Assembly: GCA_963716855.1 (NCBI GenBank)
Contig: CAVQUV010000026.1
Span: 43,880 to 107,879, forward strand
Length of the DNA: 64,000 bases
Origin: JAGVSZ01 sp963716855
GTDB lineage: Bacteria; Pseudomonadota; Gammaproteobacteria; Burkholderiales; SG8-39
Direction of reading: 5' to 3'
Shown: positions 8,943 to 17,635 of the stretch, piece by piece
How positions within the stretch are numbered: position 1 is the first letter of the stretch
How the letters are laid out: every line of letters starts with the position of its first letter
The notes under the pieces: generated by a model
Seen by the model: only the letters and a program-made list of their open reading frames with translations
Told to the model about the DNA's origin: nothing
The model's database searches: none
Made by a program: the position numbers and the translations under genes

Positions 8943-9025
8943 GATCGTTCTGGACGTCGGAGGACGAGATGGTAACCGGCTCGCGCGCTATCGGTCGCGC
9001 GCGCAGGTCGGCCAGGCGCCTGCGC

Positions 9026-9031
9026 TATAGT
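9026..9031 (+). promoter_or_regulatory. candidate -10 box (TATAGT) for the Nudix-MBL gene
   Basis: TATAGT lies 14 bp before the ATG at 9046, placing the transcript start near 9038. That favours ATG 9046 over the in-frame TTG at 9034. No clear -35 is seen. Confidence 0.35.
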
Positions 9032-9045
9032 CATTGGCCTCGACA

Positions 9046-10716
9046 ATGACTTCGCCACCCGGTCCTCCGACTCCCCGCCCCGCCGCCACCCTGGTCGTCG
9101 TGCGTGACGGCTCGGGCGGCATGGAAGTGCTGCTGATGCACCGGACCCAAGCGATGGACTTTGCCGGCGGCGCTCACGTGTTCCCCGGCGGTGCGGTGGA
9201 CGCGGCGGACGCGGCGCTGGCCGCATCATGCGCCGGGCTCGACGACTCGCAAGCCAGCCTGCGCCTCGAGATCGCGTCCGGCGGTCTTGCCTACTGGATC
9301 TGCGCGATCCGCGAGTGCTTCGAGGAGGCAGGGCTCCTGTACGCCTACGCGGGCGACGAGCTGCTGCACTTCGACTCGCCGGTCGCGCGCGAGGACGCGC
9401 CGAGCCTGCGGCGCGCGCTGAACGCGGGCGAGACGACGTTCGGCGCGATGATCGCCGCGCTCGGCGTGCGGCTGGCGACCGATCGGCTCGCCTATCTCTC
9501 GCACTGGATCACCCAGGCCGGCCGGCCGCGCCGCTACGACACGCGCTTCTTCATCGCCGCGGCGCCCGAGCACCAGCGGCCGATGCACGACGCGGGCGAG
9601 ACGGTGGCGCATGAATGGGTCGTTCCGCACCTCGCGCTGGAGCGGCATGCGCGCGGTGACATCCAGCTCATGTTCCCGACGCTGAAGACGCTCGAGCTGC
9701 TCGCGAAATTCGCCCGCGTCGCCGACGCGCTCGACTACGCGCACACGCCGCGCGCGATGCCGCCGATGTCGCCACGGCTCGCGTCCGGGCGCGACGGCCC
9801 GAAGCTCCTCGTGCCGGGCGACTACGCGTACGCCGAGGTCGGCAAGCTCGATCCGGAGGGCAAAGGCACCGCCGCCTACGAGATCCTGCCGGGCGTGCCG
9901 GTGCGGATCGCCCCGCGAATCGTGCGGCTCACCGCGCCGAATCCCGGCGTGATGACCGGGCCGGGCACGAACACGTATTTGCTCGGCGACGCGGTATCGG
10001 GGATCGCGGTGATCGACCCGGGTCCCGCGATCGATGCGCACGTCGGGGCCATCGTCGATGCCGCCGCGGGTCCGATTCGCTGGATCCTCTGCACGCATAC
10101 CCACGTCGATCACTCACCTGCCGCGGCACCATTGGCGGCGCGCACCGGCGCGCCCGTGCTCGGCATGCGCGCCAGGTTCCCGGAGCGTCAGGACGCGACA
10201 TTCGCACCGATCCGCGAGCTCGTGCACGGCGAGCGCCTCGAGGTCGGCGGCTGCGCGCTGCGCGTGCTGCACACGCCGGGCCATGCGTCGAACCAGCTCT
10301 GCTTCCTGGAGGAACGCGAGCGCGTCCTCTTCACCGGCGATCACCTGATGCAGGGCTCGACGGTCGTGATCAACCCGCCCGACGGCCACCTGGCGACCTA
10401 TCTTTCCAGCCTGCGGCTGTTGCTTGCCGAGGAGATCGAGTACATCGCGCCTGGCCACGGCTTCCTGATGGGCAAACCGCACGAGATGGTGGAGCGCGTG
10501 CTGGTGCACCGGCTCGCGCGCGAGAACAAGGTTCTCGCACAGCTTGTCGCACACGGGCCCGCGACGCTCGACGACCTCGTGCCGCACGTCTACGACGACG
10601 TGCCGGCGCGCATGCACCCGGTCGCGAGCCGGTCGCTGCTCGCGCACCTGATCAAGTTGCACGACGAAGGTCGCGCCGCCGAGGCGGGCGGACGTTGGTT
10701 GCCGACACCGGGCTGA
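9046..10716 (+). CDS. fusion of a Nudix hydrolase domain and a metallo-beta-lactamase fold hydrolase
   Basis: A 556-aa two-domain protein. Residues about 5-250 are a Nudix domain with GGAHVFPGGAVD and a RECFEEAGLL core. Residues about 290-550 are an MBL-fold hydrolase of the LACTB2/glyoxalase II-like group. It has the metal motif THTHVDHSP (H351, H353, D355, H356), the later HTPGHASNQLCF and FTGDHLMQG motifs, and a C-terminal winged segment (LAHLIKLHDEGRA). Nudix domains cleave X-linked nucleoside diphosphates, and LACTB2-like MBL domains act as esterases or nucleases. The joint substrate is unknown. The start was chosen at ATG 9046 because of the upstream -10 box. Confidence 0.88.
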   Translation: MTSPPGPPTPRPAATLVVVRDGSGGMEVLLMHRTQAMDFAGGAHVFPGGAVDAADAALAASCAGLDDSQASLRLEIASGGLAYWICAIRECFEEAGLLYAYAGDELLHFDSPVAREDAPSLRRALNAGETTFGAMIAALGVRLATDRLAYLSHWITQAGRPRRYDTRFFIAAAPEHQRPMHDAGETVAHEWVVPHLALERHARGDIQLMFPTLKTLELLAKFARVADALDYAHTPRAMPPMSPRLASGRDGPKLLVPGDYAYAEVGKLDPEGKGTAAYEILPGVPVRIAPRIVRLTAPNPGVMTGPGTNTYLLGDAVSGIAVIDPGPAIDAHVGAIVDAAAGPIRWILCTHTHVDHSPAAAPLAARTGAPVLGMRARFPERQDATFAPIRELVHGERLEVGGCALRVLHTPGHASNQLCFLEERERVLFTGDHLMQGSTVVINPPDGHLATYLSSLRLLLAEEIEYIAPGHGFLMGKPHEMVERVLVHRLARENKVLAQLVAHGPATLDDLVPHVYDDVPARMHPVASRSLLAHLIKLHDEGRAAEAGGRWLPTPG

Positions 10717-10760
10717 GGTTGCGACGGGGTCAGCGGGTGGCCGTATCGGCCGGGGCCCGC

Positions 10761-10766
10761 TAGAAT
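10761..10766 (+). promoter_or_regulatory. candidate -10 box (TAGAAT), nearly leaderless transcript
   Basis: TAGAAT ends 8 bp before the ATG at 10775. With the usual 6-8 bp to the start site, transcription would begin within about 3 nt of the start codon. No -35 resemblance is evident. Confidence 0.35.
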
Positions 10767-10774
10767 CGGCGCCC

Positions 10775-11182
10775 ATGGCTGTGTCAGGAATCTCGTGGTC
10801 GGGCATTCTCCTGCGACTCGCATTCGCAGTGGCGCTCGTGCTGCTCACGTACAACCCCAGCGGGTACTCCTTCTACCATTGGCTCATGGCACCCCCGCAC
10901 GGCATTACGGCGGTGAAAGCGCTGCTCGGCGTGTTGCTCCTGATCGGATGGGTCATCTGCCTGCGCACGGCGTTCGTGGCGCTCGGCTGGCTGGGAGTCA
11001 CGCTTGGGGCTGCACTGCTCGCCGCACTGGTGTGGGTGCTGGTCGACGTGAAACTCGTCAATCCCGACGACCCGTCGGTGCTCACCTGGCTCGCGCTAGT
11101 CATTCTGGGGGTGATCCTCGGCCTCGGCTTGTCCTGGTCGCTGATCCGGGCCCGCGCGACGGGTCAGATCGAAGTCCAGTAG
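10775..11182 (+). CDS. four-TM membrane protein, DUF6524-like
   Basis: A 135-aa hydrophobic protein with four predicted membrane helices (about 8-24, 42-62, 68-92 and 100-125). The conserved-looking N-terminal loop LTYNPSGYSFYHWL precedes helix 2. I recall this pattern from a small family of unknown function, DUF6524, and make that link from memory. It is preceded by a -10-like box almost at the start codon and followed by a hairpin shared with aceB. The function is unknown. Confidence 0.8.
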   Translation: MAVSGISWSGILLRLAFAVALVLLTYNPSGYSFYHWLMAPPHGITAVKALLGVLLLIGWVICLRTAFVALGWLGVTLGAALLAALVWVLVDVKLVNPDDPSVLTWLALVILGVILGLGLSWSLIRARATGQIEVQ

Positions 11183-11204
11183 CCGCTCCGGCGCACCAAT
11201 GAAA

Positions 11205-11225
11205 ACGCCCGCGCGCGGCGGGCGT
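11205..11225 (-). terminator. intrinsic terminator of aceB
   Basis: ACGCCCGC and GCGGGCGT form a perfect 8-bp stem with a 5-nt loop. On the minus strand it is followed by TTTTC, 22 bp after the aceB stop. The same hairpin may end the convergent gene at 11182, but without a T-run on that strand. Confidence 0.7.
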
Positions 11226-11246
11226 CTCGTTAGAGGGAAGCGCTGA

Positions 11247-12839
11247 TCAGTCGATCTTCTGATACGCCGGCAGCGTAAGAAACTCGACGTACTCGCCGGT
11301 AGTGAGCTCGTCGAAGAGTTTCGCCGCCTCTTCGTACTTGCCCGCCTTCCACGCCTCGTCGCCGAGATAGGTTTTCACCTTCGGCAGCTCTTCCTTCAGT
11401 AGCTGCCGGAAGAGCTCGACCGTCACCTTGCGGCCGTCCTCCAGCACGCCCTTCGGCGAACGGATCCACTGCCAGATCTGCGAGCGCGAGATCTCGGCGG
11501 TGGCGGCGTCCTCCATCAGGTTGAATACCGGCACGCAGCCGTTGCCCGCGAGCCAGGCGCCGAGGTACTGGATGCCGACGCTGATGTTGCCGCGCAGGCC
11601 CGCCTCGGAGATCGGCTTCTCCGGCTGGAAGTTCAGCAGATCCTTCGCGGTGACGCTCACGTCCGGCCGCTGCTTGCCGTACTGGTTCGGCGTCGGCATG
11701 TGCTGGTCGAACACCGCTTTCGCAATCGGCACGAGGCCGGGGTGCGCGACCCAGGTGCCGTCGCAGCCGTCGGTCACCTCGCGCAGCTTGTCCGCGCGCA
11801 CTTTCTCGAGCGCGGCGTCGTTCGCGACCGGATCGTTCTTGATCGGGATCTGCGCCGCCATGCCCCCCATCGCCGGTGCGTTGCGACGATGGCAGGTCTT
11901 CACGAGCGAAAGCGCGTAGGCGCGCATGAACGGCGCGGTCATCGTCACCTGCGCGCGATCCGCGAGACAGAAATCCTTGTTAACGCGGAACTTCTTGATG
12001 CACGAGAAGATGTAGTCCCAGCGGCCGATGTTGAGGCCCGCCGAGTGATCCTTCAGCTCCCACAGGATCTCGTCCATCTCGAACGCCGCGAGCACCGTCT
12101 CGACGAGCGCGGTCGCCCGGACCGAGCCGTGCGGCACGCCGAGCTCCTTCTGCGCCAGCGTGAAGATGTCGTTCCAGAGGCGCGCCTCGAGATGGCTCTC
12201 CATCTTCGGCAGGTAGTAGTAAGGGCCCGACCCGCGCGCGAGCAACTCCTTCGCGTTGTGGAAGAAGAGCAGCGCGAAGTCGAAGATGCCCCCCGAGACC
12301 TGCTTGCCGTCGATCAGGACGTGCTTCTCGTTCAGGTGCCAACCGCGCGGGCGCGGGATCAGCACGGCCGTGTTGTCGTTGAGCCGGTACTGCTTGCCGC
12401 CCTGCTCGAAGGAGATCGTGCGGCGGACCGCGTCGCGCAGGTTGAGCTGCCCGTCGATCATGTTGTCCCACGTCGGGCAGTTCGCGTCCTCGAAGTCCGC
12501 CATGAAGGTCGACGCGCCGCAATTGAGGGCGTTGATCACCATCTTGCGATCGGTCGGTCCGGTGATCTCGACGCGGCGGTCGAGCATGTCCTTCGGCTGG
12601 CCTGCGATCTTCCACTCCGACTCCCGAATCGATTTCGTTTCGGGGAGGAAGTCGGGCAGCTTTCCGGCGTCGAACTCCTTTTGCCGTGCAGCACGCCGCG
12701 CCAACAGCTCCTGCCGGCGCGATTCGAAGGCGCGGTGCAGCTTGGCGACGAACGCCATCGCTTCGGGGGTGAGGATCTGCGCGTACTCGGGAGTGACGCG
12801 GCCGTGGACTTCGATGCCGCCGGCGTACTTGTCGGTCAT
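11247..12839 (-). CDS. aceB: malate synthase A
   Basis: Condenses glyoxylate with acetyl-CoA to malate, the second step of the glyoxylate shunt. The 530-aa length matches the A form (E. coli AceB, 533). Recognisable blocks are VEITGPTDRKMVINALNCG, FMADFEDANCPTWDN, RPRGWHLNEKH, the catalytic core PKMESHLEARLWND, and MEDAATAEISRSQIWQW near the C-terminus. The start was placed at ATG 12839 (MTDKYAGGIEVHGRV); an in-frame TTG lies 18 nt upstream. No isocitrate lyase gene is in the window. Confidence 0.96.
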   Translation of the reverse strand: MTDKYAGGIEVHGRVTPEYAQILTPEAMAFVAKLHRAFESRRQELLARRAARQKEFDAGKLPDFLPETKSIRESEWKIAGQPKDMLDRRVEITGPTDRKMVINALNCGASTFMADFEDANCPTWDNMIDGQLNLRDAVRRTISFEQGGKQYRLNDNTAVLIPRPRGWHLNEKHVLIDGKQVSGGIFDFALLFFHNAKELLARGSGPYYYLPKMESHLEARLWNDIFTLAQKELGVPHGSVRATALVETVLAAFEMDEILWELKDHSAGLNIGRWDYIFSCIKKFRVNKDFCLADRAQVTMTAPFMRAYALSLVKTCHRRNAPAMGGMAAQIPIKNDPVANDAALEKVRADKLREVTDGCDGTWVAHPGLVPIAKAVFDQHMPTPNQYGKQRPDVSVTAKDLLNFQPEKPISEAGLRGNISVGIQYLGAWLAGNGCVPVFNLMEDAATAEISRSQIWQWIRSPKGVLEDGRKVTVELFRQLLKEELPKVKTYLGDEAWKAGKYEEAAKLFDELTTGEYVEFLTLPAYQKID

Positions 12840-12957
12840 GGGGGTACTCGCGCGCAAAGGAGATGGAGAGTCGAGATTCTACCTTTGCTGCGGCACGGAA
12901 TCTTTGATCTTGGCCCCTATTCCGGATAGCGGAACGGGCTGCCAGAGGGTGGCCAGC

Positions 12958-15816
12958 CTACCCCAACTCAAGCGGTGGGCAGGTGCAAAACAGGTGCCGG
13001 TCTCCGTAGACGTTGTCGACCCGCCCGACCGGCGACCAGTACTTCGCCTGTTTCAGCGATGGCACCGGATACGCCGCGAGCGAACGCGGGTACGAATGGC
13101 TCCACTCGTCCGCGCTGACCGCGCGTGCCGTGTGTGGCGCGTGCTTGAGCGGGTTGTCGTCTCTTGTCCAGCGTGCGCTCTCGATCGCCCGGATCTCGGC
13201 GCGGATTGCGACCATCGCCTCGATGAACCGGTCGAGCTCGGGCTTTCCCTCGCTCTCGGTCGGCTCGAACATTAGCGTGCCCGCGACCGGGAACGACATC
13301 GTCGGCGCATGGATGCCGAAGTCGATCAGCCGTTTCGCGATGTCCTCCGCGGTCACGCCGCTTGCGTCCTTCAGCCCCCGCGGGTCGAGGATGCACTCGT
13401 GCGCGACGCCGCCGCTTTCGCCCGTGTAGAGGATCGGGAAATGGGGCGCGAGGCGCCGCGCCACGTAGTTCGCGTTGAGCACCGCGACGCGCGCCGCTTC
13501 GGTCAGGCCGCGGCCACCCATCAGCGCGATGAACGCCCAGGAGATCGGGAGGATGCCGGCGCTGCCGTACGGGGCCGCCGAGACCGGTCCTACGGAGCCC
13601 GGCTTTAGCGGGTGCCCGGGCAGGAACGGCGCGAGGTGTGCCCTGGCCGCGACCGGCCCCACTCCCGGCCCGCCGCCCCCGTGGGGAATGCAGAAGGTCT
13701 TGTGCAGGTTGAGGTGCGAGACGTCGGCGCCGAAGCGCCCGGGCGAAGCGGCGCCCATCAACGCGTTCAGGTTCGCACCGTCGAGATAGACCTGCCCGCC
13801 GTGCTCGTGGACGATCGCGCAGACCTCGCGGATGTTCGGCTCGAACACGCCGTGCGTCGACGGGTACGTCACCATGATCGCCGCGAGGTCCCGCGCATGC
13901 GCCGCCGCCTTCGCGGCGAGATCGTCGAGATCGACGTTGCCAGAGGGGTCGGTCGCCACCACCACGACCTCGCAGCCCGCCATGTGCGCCGAGGCCGGGT
14001 TCGTCCCGTGCGCCGAGCCGGGCACGAGCACGACGTGACGATGCCCTTCCCCGCGGCTCGCGTGATAGGCGCGGATGGCGACGAGCCCCGCGAACTCGCC
14101 CTGCGCGCCCGAGTTGGGCTGGAGCGATACGGCATCGTAGCCGGTGATCGCGCACAGCCAGCGCTCGAGGTCGCCGACGAGCTCGCGATATCCCTGCGCC
14201 TGGTCGTCGGGCGCGAACGGATGCAGGTTCGCGAACTCCGGCCAGGTGATCGCGAGCATCTCGGTGGTCGCGTTCAGCTTCATCGTGCAGGAGCCGAGCG
14301 GGATCATCGTGCGGTCGAGGGCGAGGTCCTTGTCGGCAAGCGCGCGGAGGTAGCGCAGCATCGCCGTCTCGGAGCGGTAACGGTTGAAGACCGGATGCGC
14401 GAGAAACGCGCTGGTGCGCTTCAGTCCCGCGGGCAGACGCTCGGGCGCATCGGCGTCGACCGCCGTCCACGAAGGGGCGCCGGGTCCGCGCAATGCAAAG
14501 ACGTGCCAGAGCGCCTCGACTTCGGCGGCGGTCGTGGGTTCGTCGAGAGCGATCCCGATCGATTGCGCGTCGACGTGTCGGAGATTGATCCCGGCCGCGA
14601 GCGCACGCGCATGGAGGGCCGCCGTTTCCGCGCCGGTGCGCACCACGATCGTGTCGAAGCAATGCCGCGTTTGGACCTGCCAACCCAGCTTCTCCAGCCC
14701 GTGCGCGAGGACGGCCGCGTGCCGGTGGACCCGGCGTGCGATCGCCTTCAGCCCCTCGGGGCCGTGATAGACCGCGTACATGCCCGCCATCACGGCGAGC
14801 AGGACCTGCGAGGTACAGATATTGCTCGTCGCCTTCTCGCGGCGGATGTGCTGCTCGCGCGTCTGGAGCGCGAGGCGGTACGCGGAGTCGCCATGGCTGT
14901 CGATGGTCGCGCCAACCAGCCGGCCGGGCAGGCTGCGCTTGAGCACGTCGGTGCAGGCGAGGAACGCGGCGTGCGGCCCGCCATAGCTCATCGGCACGCC
15001 GAAACGCTGGGTCGACCCCACCGCGATGTCGGCCCCGAGTTCCCCCGGCGGCACGAGCAGCGCGAGGGCGAGCACGTCGGCAGCGACGGCAACGTACACC
15101 TGCTTCGCGCGCAGTTTCGCGATGAGATCGCGGTAGTCGACAATCTCGCCGGTCGTCCCGGGGTACTGAAGCAGCACGCCGAAGTAGTCGCCGGCCAGCG
15201 CTTCGTCGGGCGCACCCACCACGACGCTGACGCCGATCGCGCCGGTGCGGGTGCGCACGACCGCGATCGTCTGCGGATGGCAGTCGGCGGCCACGAAGAA
15301 CGCGTGGCTCGACGAAACGGCGCTGCGCAGGCAGAGCGCCATCGCCTCGGCCGCCGCGGTTCCCTCGTCGAGCAGCGACGCGTTCGCGACATCGAGTGCG
15401 GTGAGGTCGGTGATCACCGTCTGGAAGTTCAGCAGCGCTTCCAGACGTCCCTGCGAGATCTCGGGCTGGTACGGCGTGTACGAGGTGTACCAGGCCGGGT
15501 TCTCGAGAACATTCCGCAGGATGACGGTCGGCGTGTGCGTCCCGTGGTAGCCCATGCCGATAAACGAGCGCAGCGCCTTGTTCTTCGCTGCGAGCCGCTT
15601 CAGTTCCACGAGCACCTCGGCCTCGTCGCCGACGGCGGGAAAGGCGAGCGGCTCGCGATCGCGGATGGTTTCGGGGACGAGGCGCTCGACCAGTTCGTCG
15701 AGCGACGCGAATCCCAGCTCGGCGAGCATCGCCTGCTGCTCGGCCGGGCTCGGGCCGATATGTCGCGCGGCGAAGGCGGGCAGCTCGCCCGCGGTCAAGG
15801 CCGGCCGCGCGGTCAC
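12958..15816 (-). CDS. gcvP: glycine dehydrogenase (decarboxylating), P-protein
   Basis: PLP-dependent P-protein of the glycine cleavage system: it decarboxylates glycine and passes the aminomethyl group to lipoyl-GcvH. The 952-aa fused form is usual for proteobacteria. The start is GTG 15816, overlapping the gcvH stop as GTGA. The N-terminal FAARHIGPSPAEQQAML, the internal IGMGYHGTHTPTVILRN and the PLP-lysine signature LNLHKTFCIPHGGGGPG are intact. The C-terminal DRFIEAMVAIRAEI is the usual ending. It is last in the gcvT-gcvH-gcvP operon. The longer open frame reading up to 16158 is only an overlap with gcvH in another phase. Confidence 0.97.
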   Translation of the reverse strand: MTARPALTAGELPAFAARHIGPSPAEQQAMLAELGFASLDELVERLVPETIRDREPLAFPAVGDEAEVLVELKRLAAKNKALRSFIGMGYHGTHTPTVILRNVLENPAWYTSYTPYQPEISQGRLEALLNFQTVITDLTALDVANASLLDEGTAAAEAMALCLRSAVSSSHAFFVAADCHPQTIAVVRTRTGAIGVSVVVGAPDEALAGDYFGVLLQYPGTTGEIVDYRDLIAKLRAKQVYVAVAADVLALALLVPPGELGADIAVGSTQRFGVPMSYGGPHAAFLACTDVLKRSLPGRLVGATIDSHGDSAYRLALQTREQHIRREKATSNICTSQVLLAVMAGMYAVYHGPEGLKAIARRVHRHAAVLAHGLEKLGWQVQTRHCFDTIVVRTGAETAALHARALAAGINLRHVDAQSIGIALDEPTTAAEVEALWHVFALRGPGAPSWTAVDADAPERLPAGLKRTSAFLAHPVFNRYRSETAMLRYLRALADKDLALDRTMIPLGSCTMKLNATTEMLAITWPEFANLHPFAPDDQAQGYRELVGDLERWLCAITGYDAVSLQPNSGAQGEFAGLVAIRAYHASRGEGHRHVVLVPGSAHGTNPASAHMAGCEVVVVATDPSGNVDLDDLAAKAAAHARDLAAIMVTYPSTHGVFEPNIREVCAIVHEHGGQVYLDGANLNALMGAASPGRFGADVSHLNLHKTFCIPHGGGGPGVGPVAARAHLAPFLPGHPLKPGSVGPVSAAPYGSAGILPISWAFIALMGGRGLTEAARVAVLNANYVARRLAPHFPILYTGESGGVAHECILDPRGLKDASGVTAEDIAKRLIDFGIHAPTMSFPVAGTLMFEPTESEGKPELDRFIEAMVAIRAEIRAIESARWTRDDNPLKHAPHTARAVSADEWSHSYPRSLAAYPVPSLKQAKYWSPVGRVDNVYGDRHLFCTCPPLELG

Positions 15817-16202
15817 TTCGACGTCTCCGCCGTTGCCGCGTATCGGGCCGCGTCGAGCAGCGCCTTCAGCTCGTCCGGGTTCGACGGCTTCAGCCTGTAG
15901 AGCCACGCCGTGAACGCGTCTTTGTTGATCTCCTCCCAATGGTCGGGAATCCCGTCGTTGATGGCGACGACTTCGCCCGAGATGGGCGCGTAGACGTCGG
16001 ATGCGGCCTTCACGGACTCCACCACGCCGACCGCCTCGCCCGCCTTGACCTTCGCGCCGACCTTCGGGAATTCGACGAACACGATGTCGCCGAGCGCTTC
16101 CTGCGCGAAGTCGGTGATGCCGACCGACGCGGTGCCATCCGGCTCCATGCGCAGCCATTCGTGGGTCTTCGAGTACTTCAGCTCCGACGGCATCTTGGTC
16201 AT
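15813..16202 (-). CDS. gcvH: glycine cleavage system H protein
   Basis: A 129-aa lipoyl carrier that shuttles the aminomethyl group from GcvP to GcvT. The lipoylated lysine is K65 in VVESVKAASD. The fold signatures THEWLRMEPDGTASVGITDFAQ and VYAPISGEVVAIND are present. The ATG at 16202 (MTKMPSELKY) overlaps the gcvT stop as ATGA; a second in-frame ATG is three codons on. The stop overlaps the gcvP GTG, so all three genes are probably translationally coupled. Confidence 0.97.
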   Translation of the reverse strand: MTKMPSELKYSKTHEWLRMEPDGTASVGITDFAQEALGDIVFVEFPKVGAKVKAGEAVGVVESVKAASDVYAPISGEVVAINDGIPDHWEEINKDAFTAWLYRLKPSNPDELKALLDAARYAATAETSK

Positions 16203-17305
16203 GGCTTTCCCTCGCTGAGGAATTCTTCGATCAGGCTCTTGCCGTCGCGTACGAATGGCGGGCGGACGGCGACGGCGCGGAGCCGCTTGCCGCGGATCTC
16301 GACCTCGATCGCGTCGCCGGGCTTCACCGCGGCCGGCACGCGGGCGAGCGCGATCGAGCGCCCCAGCGTCGGGGCGAACGAGCCACTTGTCGTGACGCCC
16401 TCGCCCCGAGGCGTGTGCACCGGCTGGTGCGATCGGAGCACGCCCTGGTCGCGCAGCACCACACCAAGGAGTGCGAGCCCGGCCGTTCCCGCATCGAGCG
16501 CGGCGTGTCCAACGAAGTCGCGTCCTGCCTTCATGTCCACGGTCCAGGCAAGGCCGGACTCGAATGGACTCGTCGTGTCGTCCATGTCCTGGCCGTACAG
16601 GCTCATGCCCGCCTCGAGGCGCAGCGTGTCGCGGGCACCGAGGCCGCACGGCTTCACGTTCGCGTGCGCGAGCGCCCGCCACGCCCGGGGCGCGAGCGGC
16701 GCCGGCAGCATCATCTCGAAACCGTCCTCACCGGTGTACCCGGTGCGCGCGACGAATCCGTCGCGGAAGAACGCGCCCTGAAAACGGCGCAGCGCGGAGG
16801 TTGCGGCGTGCAGCCCCGGGAACGCGTGCCACACGAGCTCGCGCGCATATGGGCCCTGCACCGCGATCATGGCGAGGTCCGGTCGCGGCACGATCTCGAC
16901 GTCGCGAGCACCGCTTGCAGCAAGCGTGCCGAGCCATTCGAGATCCTTCGCCGCGGTGCCGGCGTTGACGACGAGACGGAACGCGTCGTCGGCGAGGAAG
17001 TAGGCGATCAGATCGTCCACCACGCCACCCTGCTCGTTCAGCATGCACGAGTAGAGCGCGCGACCCGGCGCGTCGAGCTTCGCGACGTCGTTGGCGAGCA
17101 CGTAGCGGAGGAAGTCACGTGCGCCGGGGCCGAGGACTTCAACGACACGCATGTGCGAGACGTCGAACATGCCCGCCGAGCGCCGCACCGCGTGATGCTC
17201 CTCGAGCTGCGAGCCGTAGTGGAGCGGCATCTCCCAACCGCCGAACTCGACGAGCTTGGCACCCGCCGCCCGGTGGAGTGGATTCAGCGCAGTCTGGTTG
17301 AGCAC
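16199..17305 (-). CDS. gcvT: glycine cleavage system aminomethyltransferase (T protein)
   Basis: Transfers the methylene group from aminomethyl-GcvH to tetrahydrofolate and releases ammonia. The protein is 368 aa (E. coli 364). N-terminal LNQTALNPLHRAAGAKLVEFGGWEMPL, FDVSHMRVVEVLGP, NEQGGVVDDLIAY and the C-terminal RGEGVTTSGSFAPTLGRSIALA are typical. The start was set at GTG 17305, with GGGAG about 6 nt upstream; an in-frame TTG at 17323 lies inside the leader. First gene of the gcv operon, directly after a tandem glycine riboswitch and terminator. Confidence 0.97.
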   Translation of the reverse strand: MLNQTALNPLHRAAGAKLVEFGGWEMPLHYGSQLEEHHAVRRSAGMFDVSHMRVVEVLGPGARDFLRYVLANDVAKLDAPGRALYSCMLNEQGGVVDDLIAYFLADDAFRLVVNAGTAAKDLEWLGTLAASGARDVEIVPRPDLAMIAVQGPYARELVWHAFPGLHAATSALRRFQGAFFRDGFVARTGYTGEDGFEMMLPAPLAPRAWRALAHANVKPCGLGARDTLRLEAGMSLYGQDMDDTTSPFESGLAWTVDMKAGRDFVGHAALDAGTAGLALLGVVLRDQGVLRSHQPVHTPRGEGVTTSGSFAPTLGRSIALARVPAAVKPGDAIEVEIRGKRLRAVAVRPPFVRDGKSLIEEFLSEGKP

Positions 17306-17330
17306 CGCGTCTCCCGTTCGCAAACGAAAA

Positions 17331-17359
17331 AGGGCGAAGCGATCGAGTCGCTTCGCCCT
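17331..17359 (-). terminator. riboswitch-controlled intrinsic terminator before gcvT
   Basis: AGGGCGAAGCGA and TCGCTTCGCCCT form a perfect 12-bp stem with a 5-nt loop. On the minus strand it is followed by a run of T, 26 bp before the gcvT GTG. It is the likely expression platform of the glycine riboswitch. Confidence 0.85.
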
Positions 17360-17579
17360 CTCTGTCCTCGGTACCTGAGAGATTACGGGGATCCTCCACG
17401 CGCACGGCGCGTGCCCCGCGTGCCCCTTCGGTGGCCCGGCAGCGCTCAGCGGAAACCGCGGCCGGACGCTCTCCAGAGTGGCCCGCCGTCGATGGTGTTC
17501 AGCCTGAGCGGTTCACGGGCGTTTGCGCCTTCGGCGGTGCCGTCCGGTGACTCCGGACCCGGCACGCTCTCCCATCGCG
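17355..17579 (-). promoter_or_regulatory. tandem glycine riboswitch
   Basis: On the minus strand two glycine-aptamer modules follow each other. The first runs from GGGAGAGCGTGCC through GCCGAAGGCGCAAACGC to CCGCTCAGGCTGAAC. The second runs from CTCTGGAGAGCG through CCACCGAAGGGGCACGC to TCTCTCAGGTACCGAGGACAG. These are the conserved elements of the gcvT motif (GGAGAG, CCGAAGG, CUCAGG). An intrinsic terminator follows, so glycine binding probably lets transcription read into gcvTHP, as in other proteobacteria. Confidence 0.92.
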
Positions 17580-17635
17580 GCGATCGGCCGATTGCGAAGG
17601 AAGCTTAGCATCTTCCACGGGGCCGCCGCGCGCGG

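Noticed and set aside
13612..15900. 762-aa plus-strand open frame
   Set aside because: Antisense shadow of gcvP produced by GC-rich third positions.
15817..16158. N-terminal extension of GcvP to 1066 aa
   Set aside because: The extension overlaps gcvH in another phase; GTG 15816 gives the normal 952-aa P-protein with a GTGA overlap.
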